Assembly (NCBI GenBank): GCA_030159075.1
Contig: BROG01000079.1
Coordinates: 935,001 to 999,000, forward strand
DNA length: 64,000 nucleotides
Reading direction: 5' to 3'
From: Atrina japonica
Lineage: Eukaryota > Mollusca > Bivalvia > Pterioida > Pinnidae
Part shown: in pieces, positions 29,801 to 42,400 of the stretch
How positions within the stretch are numbered: position 1 is the first letter of the stretch
Layout: every line of letters begins with the position of its first letter
Made by a program: the position numbers and the translations under genes
The notes under the pieces: model-generated
The model's input: the letters and a program-made list of their open reading frames with translations, nothing else
The model's database searches: none
Told to the model about the DNA's origin: nothing

Positions 29801-32800
29801 ATATATCACGGGAGTTGACCAATATCCACCCCGTGTCAAACCTAGGCACAGTTTTGTTATTCCACAGGACGAACTTGTTGGAACAATTGTGGGTACCATA
29901 AAGGCACTGAGTAAAGATCCCGTGGATTATGCTGTGGTATCCGGTTATACACCTGAGCACAACTCACCTGAAACATTCACCATTGACAGTTCAGGTGAAA
30001 TCAAATTGATGGCGAGATGGAAAAAGGAAAAGCTACCTCAGTATTCATTTACTGTGAGAGTCGAACAGAAAAACAGTCCGCAGGTGGTGGCCTATACAGA
30101 AGTTGATGTAACAGTGGCGGGTCTGAAACTAATGCGATACCAGTTTGAAGCTAGCACTTATGTCGTCACAGTACCAGAAAATTCAGACCCCAATACCAAA
30201 CTGGTACAATGTAATTTGCTGGACAAAGGCAGAAGTATTCCGAATGTGCAGTACAAATTTGATGAATCTACCATCAAACAGTATGAACATCTGTTTACTC
30301 TAAATCCCTACTCTGGATGGATAACATTGATTTCACAACTTGATCGGGAAATGCAGGCCGACTATAGTCTTGTGGTCTTGGCTGAAAGCACAGGTAATTC
30401 TCGAAAATCTTTGAATTCCACAGTTGTAAAGATCCAAGTAACAGATTACAATGACAATCCACCAGTGTTCAGTCAGAAGCATTACTTTGCTGCGGTTAAC
30501 GAGGATGCCTTTAAAGGTACAGTACTTCTGACATTGACGACAAAGGATGCGGATAGCGAGTCCAACGCAAACATTGACTACTATATAGTACAAGGTGATC
30601 CCCTCGGGAAATTCCAAGTTCACAAAACTGGAGAAGTCTTTGTGGCCAAACCGCTGGATAGAGAATCCAAAGCACAACACCAGTTACTGGTTGCCGCCAC
30701 TGATGGTGGCATGTCATCGATGGCATCTGTCACTGTCGACATTTTGGATGCCAATGACAATGCCCCAGTTTGCGATCAGGTAGGTATTTTTCTTTAGATC
30801 TTAAAACTCATCAACCCCTGGAAAACATTGGACTCTTCTGTAAATCATTGACTTACACCAGTCCAAATGTGTCTTTAGGGGCAAATGGGTTCAGATACAG
30901 TTTTGCCTTTCTTGGGAGACCCTACAACAAGAGATATGGAAACTAATATCTTCTGCAGTGTTCTGAAAGAAAAATCAAAATAATTTTGTCATGTATATTT
31001 GGATCTCCCAGGGAATTTCAAAGTATTCAAATTTATTGAAATAACTTGATGCAGCACTTTGATATAATTCTTTCTATTTCAAGTAACGTTAAATGCAGAG
31101 TATTCAGTTACCATAAATTTGAAAATAATATTTGTCTTTTTAAGCCAATTCATCAGATTGTTTTATCTGAGGATGTGAAGCTCTCCAGTATTGTAACCCA
31201 GGTGAAGGCCACTGATGCCGACGATGGCTCTACGCCTAATGGCCGTATTCAGTACGCACTCGTCGGTGACGAACTTAAGAATGTATTTGATGTCAACAAA
31301 GATAAAGGTAATGATGAAATATAATTCCAAAGGTTAGGGTATCTACTTAAGTAGAGTTCATTGTTGTTTGGGGTTGAGTAGGGTAATTACAGATTAAGTC
31401 AGTAGTTATCTCCCTTTGCAAAACAGACCATAATAGACTGACCTAAGACAGTAGACAAGAGCATTCCATTTAGATACTTTGGGTGTAAAAATGTTAATTG
31501 AAGAGACAATTTTTTTACAATGTGGGATATGGTGTTATGGACTTCAAGTAAGTTATATGATATGTCTTTTTTTAGAAATATGGTACATATATTTATGTTG
31601 CTAGGTGACACTATTACTCTATGATTAGATCAATCAAATAGAAGAGAAATCAAGATTTAGATAGAAAATATTTTATATAAAAAGTGCATGTATCATCACA
31701 ATTCATCAATGTAATTTTTCCAAAAGTTTTATGTAATTTTAGTTATTACAAAAAGTTATTTACATTTTTTGTTTTCATTTAAAAGGGCATGACAATGAAT
31801 GGCAACATTAATATGCGCATGAGTAATGGATGCAGCGTAATTTATTTCGATGAATAGTGCTAGGATTTTGACTTGCGGTATTATTTTATAAAGATGTAAC
31901 AGATTTTTGTTGTTCTTTGGTGAAAGAAAAGATAGCTAGATCATCTTCTTTTTGTTTTTTTTTATTTTTACCTATTTGATTAAATTTATTACAGGAATAA
32001 TCTCCACAAAGAAATTACTTGACAGAGAGGACGTATCTCATTATCATCTGGTCGTCAGCGCCACAGACGGGGGTGGCAAATCGTGTGAGACAGAAATCTA
32101 CATTGAATTGTCCGATATCAATGATAATCCTCCACAGTTTGTGGACATTCCTGAAGAGTGTTCAATCTTGGAATCAGCGGAGGCTGACACCCTTCTAATC
32201 AGAGTTACAGCCCTTGATCTAGATTTAGGTATGAATCAGGTTTTTTGTATTATATGAAAAAATTTGCATAGAGTTTTATTATCTTTTCACAAAGTACTCA
32301 ATTTCAGGAATATGAAAGTTAGATCGTGGTTATTGAAAAAAAACCTTTATAAAAATTATTTTAACTATTGTATACCAGGAAATTTTTGCTGCTTTTCTTT
32401 TTTTTTCGTTGTTGTCATTTTTGCCCTTAGATGAGAGGGCGAATTTAAAATGAAAGCAAAATTTTCAAGTTCAATAATTGAAGCCTAGAAAAATATGGAG
32501 ACTATGAGGGTATGGTGATTTAGAGCAAAGTTAAGATAGGATGAATATGTTTTCTATCAAAAGAGTGTGAAAATTACCAGGGGCGAAAATTTCCAGTATG
32601 TATTTACCTTTGTTAATTTATTGCAGTTTCAATGGATAAAATCATTCAGATATTTTCACTGAAAGGATTGATTGTGTCATGCTAATTTAAAAAGTGTCAA
32701 TCAATATTTAATTTAAAACTCATGGTAGAGTAGAATGTTTTGCTTTTTGTTTGTTTGTTTTGTATTGTTTTTTTTTTTGCAGAAATAAATTTATGGGAAA

Positions 32801-35800
32801 AGGTTGCAAATTATTGTACTTTACATTTAAATTTGACTTTTCAGGAATTAACCGTCAGGTGAAGTATCAGTTAGTAGACAGTATTAACGACACCTTTGGA
32901 ATCGATGCCGAATCTGGAATCATAAAACTCCTGAAGAAAGTGGACAGAGAGATTCAGGCTATATACAACCTTGAAATTGTTGCCTATGATCAGGTAAATT
33001 ATCCTACTTCACTAATGAAAACCCTTGCCCGTCATCTCTGTGAGGCAGGGAGAGATGTCTAGTGAATATGTGTGTGTTTGTGTTCTCTTCTTCAGTGGTC
33101 CGTATTTCCAACAGCTTTATAAGTGCAACTAGACTTGTACAATCTGACGAAGGTAATCAAAACTGCACATCCTAGGCCATTTACCCTCTATCTAGGCATA
33201 GAGCTGTATGGACAGGATATGAAATCTCACCTCTGAAAATCTGACATGATGAGAATCGAACAAGAGACCTTTGTGTTGAAGACCTGGGGGCACTACCAAA
33301 TGAGCTACTCTGTCCACATTTTACACCTATGAATAGTATTGAACAGACATATATTAAAATTCTAAATATAAAAAGGTAGATTTAGTCAGCTATCTATCTG
33401 TTTGTCTGTCTCTCTGTCTGTCAGCAGTTTGGTTGATCATTGCGTTTTGCACTGTTGTGAGTATCGTGCTGTAAGTTTACACGATAGAACCTGATGATAT
33501 CATTTAACTATGACCTTCATTATTCATCATGACCTTTGAACTTTTAGTTAAGATTTCAGGTGTATTCTGCTTAGTAATTTTAACCATACTGCTTTAGTGT
33601 TTTTGTTTTGTTTTTGTTTCATACATGTAACTTGCACATTTTCAGTATAATGAAATTACGGTAAAGTGTATAATATGACTTTTTTAAATAGGGAACACCA
33701 AGTTTGTCCTCCATGATTACACTGAACATTGTTCTCTTGGATGAGAATGATAACCCACCAGAATTTGTTCGTAGTGCTTACCTGGCTGACGTACCTGAGA
33801 ATTCAGGTGTAGGAACTGTGGTTTTAAGGGTGACTGCCACCAGTAAGGATACCGGAGACAATGCTATCATGATTTACTCCCTCGTGTCCGGAAACAGTAT
33901 GGGGAAGTTTGTGATAGATGCAGATACTGGTAAGTCAACAGAACTTGTGATGTCAACTATATCCAATAACTCATCACCTTGAAAAAACAATGGACTGTTC
34001 TGTAAATCAATGAATTAGACAAGTCCAAATGTGTCTTTAGGGGTGATTGAGGTACTAAAATAGAACTGAAATAGTTTTTCTTTTTGTCATGTTTCATTTT
34101 TGTCTTTGACAATGATTAATCTATTTCTTTTTTCTTTATAGATTTTAATTTTCCTATCTTATATGATTTTTCTTTTCTGTACATACGAATTATAATCTTG
34201 TTTTTTTTTTGCAGGTGATATTCGTGTTGCCAATCATCTTGACAGGGAAGTGGTATCGGAGTATATCCTCACAGTGAAAGCGATGGATCGTAGTGCATCC
34301 CCTCTCAGTAGTTCGGCTTATGTCACTATAAATATTACAGATATAAATGATAATCCACCCAGATTTTCCCAGACATCGTACAGAGCTACGGTTGTAGAGA
34401 GTGAAAAAGTTGGTCATGTGATAACTAAGGTAAGATAGTTTTTTTGTGAGAATTTGTGGCCTATACAGTTTGAAGATTCTCTTTTCAGAAATGATTAGGG
34501 GCCAAAAAATTGATCTTGGTTCTGGTTTAGATAATATATGGTAGATATTATCTCAGTTAGATATTGTGTAATTTACATGTAGATATCATGTCATTTACAT
34601 GTCATTTCAGTTCAGTGTGTTAGATATTGTGTCAGTAATATACCTTATCAGTTGGATATCATTTTTGTAAGATAACTTGTCAGTCAGATATGTCAGTTAG
34701 ATCTCATGGCAATTAGATATTGAGTCATCAAGACTCGGTTAAATATTGTGTCAGTTAGATTTCATGTTTGTTAGATTTCATGTAAGTTAGATTTCATGTG
34801 AGTTAGATAACCATTCAGTTAAGTATCATGTTAGTCAAACATCGCATAATGAAAATCAAAATGTATTGAAGTGTTTTTGCCTGTGTTGTAATATATTACT
34901 GTAATTTCAAATATCTTTCGCAGAGTTTTGAGATTCACCGGTCTTACCAGAAAAAACGGTAAATTTTACAAAAGTCCAGTGAAATCTATCTGATAACTGG
35001 TCCAAATGACCAGTAATTTTCCATTTCTTTTCAATTGTGTAGATATACAGACCAGAAAAAAATTTTCTTTGACCAGTGGAATTCCTTTATTCACTGGTCC
35101 GGTTGATCAGTAATTTTTTTTTTATTTCAAAATTTCTGCTTTCATATTTGTAGCTATCGGCCAGTGATCTTGATAGTCAACCAAATGCTGAGCTGACCTA
35201 CACGTTGGTTGGAGGTGACAAAATGAACAACTTTAAACTGGATCCAAAGCTTGGGGTTCTTACAATACAAAATCCACTGGACAGAGAGACGGTATGTTCA
35301 AGAGCTTCATTACTACTTCTGTATACTTGGAAATTTTTCGACCCTGGTTATTTCTTTTGCCCTTTTACAAAAAAAAAAAAAAGATACACTCCCCATCTTA
35401 AATTTGTCATAAATTACCAAAGTATTATGAATGGCATGTATGTCTGTGTATCAATTAATTCTGAATTCTGATTGGCTAAGCTAAAATAGATAATATTCTT
35501 GGACTTAAGAATACTATTTCGATGCTGTCAGGTCCCTTGGATTATGTGTTTGACTATTCATATCCTTTCACATTCATGTGTAAAACTATATTGATAAAAG
35601 TTTCTGCAATATCAAGAAAACAAAAGATTTCTGTATCAGAAATTAAATCTACAGTTTGTTCTGATTTTTATTTTTCTAGATTCCTCGTCATACGTTGACT
35701 GTCAGAGTTACAGACAGTGGGATGCCACCACTCTTTACAGAGACAACAATCAACATTGAGGTCCATGATGCTAACGATTGCCCTCCACGATTCTCGTTGG

Positions 35801-38800
35801 ACAACTACACTGCTACTGTACAGGTAAGAGAACAGGTTTACAAGTTTACAACAAGTATTAATCAGATGTCTTGTAATCAATCTTAAGTAAAGGTTTTGCA
35901 GTTAAAGCCCATTACCCCAAGTGTTTTAATGGTATGCTCTTTTCTGTTCTATTAGGTGAGTCTATTATGGCATGTGGGGGTAGAAAGGGTTCATGATTTT
36001 AAGGTCACCCAATTCACTCAGTTGACTTGATGTGATCAGCTTCCATCAATCATTGTGTAATTATACAAAAAATGTACGTTATGCAAAATCTTTACAACAA
36101 TCTTAAACTTCTCAAATTTCGTAGGGCCAGTTGTAGCAGAAATAGTGTCTGAGTAATACTCACTACACATTTTATGACCCCTGGATTTGGGGTTATGTGG
36201 TTCTAACAGGGGGCCTGATGAACCAAACTTAAGATCCTCATGGCAGCTTGTTAATGGCTGTGTGTTAATTTCTAAAAAAAAAAAAATACCTGGTTAGGGT
36301 TTTAATTTTTATGTTTTTATTTCCAATCCCATATGGGAAGGGTATTCATGGTTTCTTTTATTGGATTATTAATTATTCTTCATATCTCCATTTATACATG
36401 TACATGGAATTTCCTTTGAATGTATGCATAACACATTATTGTTCAATTGTGTCCAAAGTAAGACAAAGTCAAAGATTCCATCAAGCTTCATTTTTTGTGG
36501 CCTTTGATCAACTTTAGAACTGATAATAGGTGTATATTCCTAGCTAATTTACATATATACTGTGGAATCAGAAAATTTCATTGTGATTTTAATTTCGTTT
36601 ATTTCACTGTTTCCATTAATTGATGAAATTTAAACTGTGGCAAAATTTTATATAAAATAACCTTAACAAACAGGTTTTTTTTTTAATTTCAATGAAATTT
36701 AATGTCAACAAATTTGTTTTATTTTTAAAGCAACAAAATTTTAACCCCACAAAATTTTCTGCTTGTACAGTATTTGTTGATCTGCTACTGGTATGTTAAA
36801 CTCATTTGTAAATACATAGGGAGTTTATTTTTCTTTCTAAAATATAGGTAGGTAGATGGTTTTTCTTTTATCATACAACAATAAAAAAAAAAAACCCATT
36901 TGACAAAGTTAGAGAGACAAGGGCAATGTCCGAGGACCATACACATTTTTTTTATTTAGCCGAAATCTCATAAAAAAGAAAATTTTTGGAATTGGGATTT
37001 CTTCTTTTATTTGTCGTAGATTGCACTTGTAATTGTTGATCATCATTTAAAGTAAGGTGTCCAATACCTGTACAGTAAAACCTTGTTATACTGCCACCAT
37101 TTGTTCAGTCCAAATTTGGTATTATAAAGGAGTTTTTAGCGCGATAATTTCAGGAAACCTGAAATGAAATTGTAGGGAAAATTGGAAAAGTAGACCTTTC
37201 TGAAAATTTGAAAGTGGCAAACGAAATAACTGGGGCATTATGGAAAGATTTTACTGTATATAAAATGTATGTTTAGAAAACATTTGTAATTTTGTATAAA
37301 TTTTGATACAGAGACCATTGGAGGATTCAGTAAGTCATGTTTTCAACCAAAATTCAACTCCAGTCTTCTTGCATACAAAACCCAATTAGTTTGTTCGTTT
37401 TTGTTTTTTTCGGTTTATTTATATTATGAATTGTAATCATTGAATCTGCCCAAAGCAAACTGTGGCAAGGTGAACTAACTTGTGTATTATTAATATAATT
37501 TTGTTGGTTTCTTGCATATTTTAAAAATATTTTATAATTATTATTTTTTTTATTTTTAAAATTTTTGTAACATGTTATGCAATTTTATATATGTATGTTT
37601 ACATCATATGGCTGATCACAGACACATGAAATCATTTTAATAAGCTTTTGATGTTGTACATTATAACAATTATACATTAAGTTGGTTTCATTAAGGTGTC
37701 CATATCTTTATAACTGTCTATAACCATTATGAAATAAATTGGATTGATATAGGGTTGCATTTTTACTCTGCTGAATGACAAAAAAAAAAATGGGAATCGG
37801 GGACATAATTTGACTAACTTTGCTAATTATTATGTATAATTACCAATTATTTTGGGAACATTTGAAGTATTGGTCATGATAAATGTAAAATGCTGTAAAT
37901 TTATGTCATAATTAAGATAATAAACCTCATCATATTAAGATAGCAATAAATTTTGTTTCAGATTTTTGTATATGTTCCGTAACTATATTCCCCATGTACA
38001 GCATGTTATATAATTTAAGTTTAGCATTTGCTTGTCGAGTTTTGGTTCATTTGTTGTATTATTAAGACTGAGATTATGCCTGTGCTCGAGAATGAAATGC
38101 CTTGTCTGTGTACTTGTTTACAATATGTAAAATCATTACTGACCTGGTAGTTAATATAATATACAAATACATATTTTAGTTCAACAGTATTAAAGCATAA
38201 ACCAGTGTTTGACAAGGATATCAAACACCTATGGCACATGTCTGTCTTTGGCATGATTCCCTCGATGTGAATTCCCTTGACATGTATGTCCTTGACATAA
38301 GTTTCTTTATGTGTACTCCCTTGACATGAGTTTCTTGGTGTGTTTTCCCTTGACTTAGGTTTCTTGGTGTGTATTCCCTTGACTTAGGTTTCTTGGTGTG
38401 TATTCCTTTGACTTAGGTTTCTTGGTGTGTATTCCCTTGACTTAGGTTTCTTGGTGTGTATTCCCTTGACTTAGGTTTCTTGGTGTGTATTCCCTTGACT
38501 TAGGTTTCTTGGTGTGTATTCCCTTGACTTAGGTTTCTTGGTGTGTATTCCCTTGACTTAGGTTTCTTGGTGTGTATTCCCTTGACTTAGGTTTCTTGGT
38601 GTGTATTCCCTTGACTTAGGTTCCTTGGTGTGTATTCCCTTGACTTAGGTTTCTTGGTGTGTACTCACTTGACATGGGTTCCTTGGTGTGTATTCCTTTG
38701 ACTTAGGTTTCTTGATGTGTACTCACTTGACATGGGTTTCTTGGTGTGTATTCCCTTGATATATCTGTCTTTCACTTATATGCTTTGATGTAAATTTTGT

Positions 38801-39359
38801 TGACATTTATATCCTTGACATGGCTTGCCTGATTTGTATTTCCTTCATATGTCTTCCATTGACATGTTTTCTTTGATGTGTATTATTTTGACACAAGTGT
38901 CCTCGACATGGGTTCTTGGGTGTGTTTTTTTTTTTACATGTGTCTTTGGTATACATTCTTTGATGTATAATTCCTTGACATGTGTGTCTTTAACATGAAA
39001 TGTCTTGAACTGCATTCTTTTCCGTGGCATTCAGTCCATTGACATGTTTCTATTTGATATAAGTTCTCTGATGTATATGTCCGTGACATAGATTTCTTGT
39101 TGTGCTATCTTTCGACATAAATTTTCTTGTTGTGCTTTCTTTTGACACGAATTTCTTGATTTGTTTTCATTTGACATTGATTTTCAGATGATACCATTGC
39201 CATACTGACTTTTCTTCATTTGTACTTCGTTCCATAAGAGTATTCATTACATAAATTTTATTTTAAGTGAATGTTTTTGACTTGGATGTTCGTGTTGTGA
39301 TTTCAATACTTCAATACAAGACAGTTATGATGCATGCTGTATATATATATATATGTATG

Positions 39360-39428
<69 letters not shown>

Positions 39429-42400
39429 CACAGTCTCCATGTGTCTCTACAGACAACATCCTCAGGGATTTCTAAGTATCCAGAGAATAGATTTTATATA
39501 CATTTAAAATTATTTGCTACAAGACAATTTTGTTTTTTAGTATAGTCATTTGATTTTGAAAGCTTCTACTACACATGTATGAAGATGTTAGTGTAAAGTT
39601 TTGTAAGAGATAGTAAACCTAAGTCTGGGTTATGCAAAGGTTTAGTTACAAATTATTTCTAACTGACCTACATACAGCCAAAATTTTATGCTCAGACCTT
39701 AAAATTTCTTATTGACTTCATATATTGGGTCCTTTGATCTATATTATTTTATCTAAGAAGAAAAGAAAAGCAAAACAATGTATTAGTACCAGATTTGTCT
39801 TGCTTTTTAGATTGCAACTACATTCTCACAAATTTTGTAGATTACAATAATTTTTTATATGACAACCTAATTCTTTTAGATAAATTATTAAAATGTGTAG
39901 ATTTCGAAAAAACCAACATTCAATTTTAATATTTTTACAGGAGGATAGGTATATTGGATTTAAGATTTTGGAGTTCAAGGTCACTGACGATGACCTTCGA
40001 CCCAATGGTGAACCATTTACCTTTGACATCATATCCGGTAATGAAGGGGGTGAGTTCCGGGTGGATCGCAATGGTATTTTGAGCACAGCTGGCAAATTCA
40101 ACAGGGATATAAAAGACTTTTACCTACTGGAGGTTCGTGTTCTTGACAATGGGACCCCGGCTCTTTACACTGACATACCGGTGTCTATTACAATTATCGA
40201 GGAGGGCATGAATCCACCGGTTGTACAAAATCTGGATATATCAATTTCATCCTACCAGGACGAATTTCCAGGTGGAGTCATCGGAACTTTGGTTGCCACA
40301 GATGAAGACATCTTTGATCAGCTTCGTTATAAGGTCGTATCCCCCAACACTCACTTGTTTGACATTGACATGAAAGATGGAAGGATAATCGCTTTCAAAG
40401 GCTTGGACTCCGGAAATTATGTCATCAATGTCAGTGTGACTGATGGAAGGAATGTCGTCTACGGAACGGCAAATGTTGAGGTTCTTGCAATATCACAGTC
40501 CATGATGGATTCTGCAGTTACAGTACAGCTTCAGAGTTTAACGCCGGAAGACTTCATTTTGAATTACAAAAAGAAATTCCAAAGATCCATGAAACAGATC
40601 TTGAATGTTCGTTTGAAAGATGTTGAAATTATAAATGTCCAGTCTTCAAGTTTATCACTGGGATTAAATGGTCCACGATCAAAACGCAGTGCAGACACAG
40701 ATGACTTGGATGTATTGTTTGCCGTCAAGAAATCGGTAGGGAATGGCTATTATCGTAGAAAGAAGCTTCAAAAAAGGATAAGCCTAAACACAGATACACT
40801 GGAGAATTTCCTGAACGTAAAAGTTCTAAAAGTGATAGACGATATTTGTCCTCAAGACTCTTGCCAAGATGGCCGCTGTGTTGGTCGTGTTGGATTTGAC
40901 ACCAGTCTGACACCAGTGTCCGTGGGCGGCAAAAGTTTTGTCATGGCTCGACACTACTACACTTATAAATGCATCTGTCTCAATGGAATGGAAGGTAAGA
41001 AACTGAAAAATACAACAATATCTTGCTATTTTGTTTGTTGTAACCCATTCACCCCTAAAGATACATTTGGACTAGTCTAAGTCATTGATTTACAGAAGAG
41101 TCTATTGTTTTTCAGGGATCAATTACTTAGACCAGTCCAAATGTGGAGGGGTGAATGGGTTAAGTTGCTGCTAAGGGCACATCAAACAAATACTTTTTTC
41201 TTTTTGATGATGGCTTTATAAATTCATTTGGATTCAGATGAAATTAGTATGAAATTGTTGTGATGGTTGCGAGAGGTTTAATTCCTCAACAATATATATA
41301 TGTATATTTTTTTTATTTGTGTAAACAAAGCTCAACCTAACCTGACTCACTCAGACACTTATCATATTACACTTCATCAGATTTGAAGAGTTCCGATCAA
41401 GGGCGTTAATCAATCACATTAAGTTCACCGGTCCTCTGTGAATTCTGAACTGTAAGAAAGGTCAGCATCTGATGACGAAAAAATATAATATTAAATAAAT
41501 CCACTTTCAGCGGACACTTGTGACACACACTCCATATGTGCCAAAATGAATTGTCCATTCTTCAAAGTGTGTAAGTTTGATGCCTTAAAAGGTCCACAGT
41601 GTGTATGTCCAGAGGGAAAGAAGGGAGAATTCTGTAACCAGGATATAATTGAGTCAGACAGATGTACTGATTTCAGATGCCACAATGGTGAGTTTTTTGT
41701 TCGTATAATCTTAACCTTGACTGTGATTTCAGCCTGTGCTTATTTTGTGTTCCTATATATATATTTATCATAAACATCTCACTTTAATGTCGAGAGTAAA
41801 CACATCTTTTGTTCCATCTCCTTCGTGACAAAACACAGTGACATATTTTCTTATATATAAGTTTTGTTTTGCATTTCTATATATCAGTCTTTGCTCATTA
41901 TTACTGTAGAACTATATAAAGTCAAACCTGTATTTTGTGATCACTCTCATAAAAGACCACCTGTCTTGTGCGACTACATTCTGAAAACCACATGTTTAAA
42001 TGATTCTTTAAATAAAACCGCTTTTGAGATACGACATTTTCAGTGGCAGATGGGGTGGTCTCTCAACATAGGTTCCACAGTATAAAAATATTTACAATTT
42101 AAACAAATATCACTTTTGCAGGAGAAAAACCAATGACTTTCTCGGGCCAGAGTTTTGCCAAATGGACCCTCCGAGATCCTTTCACGATTGAAAGTCGACT
42201 TAGTTTATCTGTTAGAATTAAGACACGCAGACAGATGGCGTACATCATGTATACAACTGGCGTTGTGGATTATAGCATCTTAGAGGTAAAGTAACTTGTA
42301 AATCGTAGGGTAGCCATTAGTTTGATGTATTATCCATATATATACATGTATGCAACAATGCCAAATGATGCAACACCTTAATTAATCTTCAAAGTCCTTA

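Larger units (their letters stand above)
28190..31994 (+). other. Fat-like introns between exons w11 and w15
   Basis: Excluding the exons at 28874, 29722 and 31145. It holds a family C fragment (28252-28345), degenerate family A copies (28352-28573, 29121-29292) and family B copies (29314-29512, 30804-30891). Bases 31308-31994 are AT-rich with nothing identified. Confidence 0.6.
32229..33691 (+). other. Fat-like introns around exon w16
   Basis: It holds a family C element (32370-32605) and a reverse tRNA-like SINE fragment (33165-33320), apart from exon 32845-32993. Other sequence shows nothing recognisable. Confidence 0.6.
35824..39940 (+). other. 4.1-kb Fat-like intron
   Basis: Flanking exons join in phase 0. 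It contains a family G element (37070-37262), a 30-bp minisatellite with a degenerate skirt (38256-39200) and a long (AT)n array (39340-39421). No exon seen. Confidence 0.68.

Noticed and set aside
39893..39940. Start codon upstream of exon w21
   Set aside because: Same reason: intronic bases before the acceptor atttttacag.
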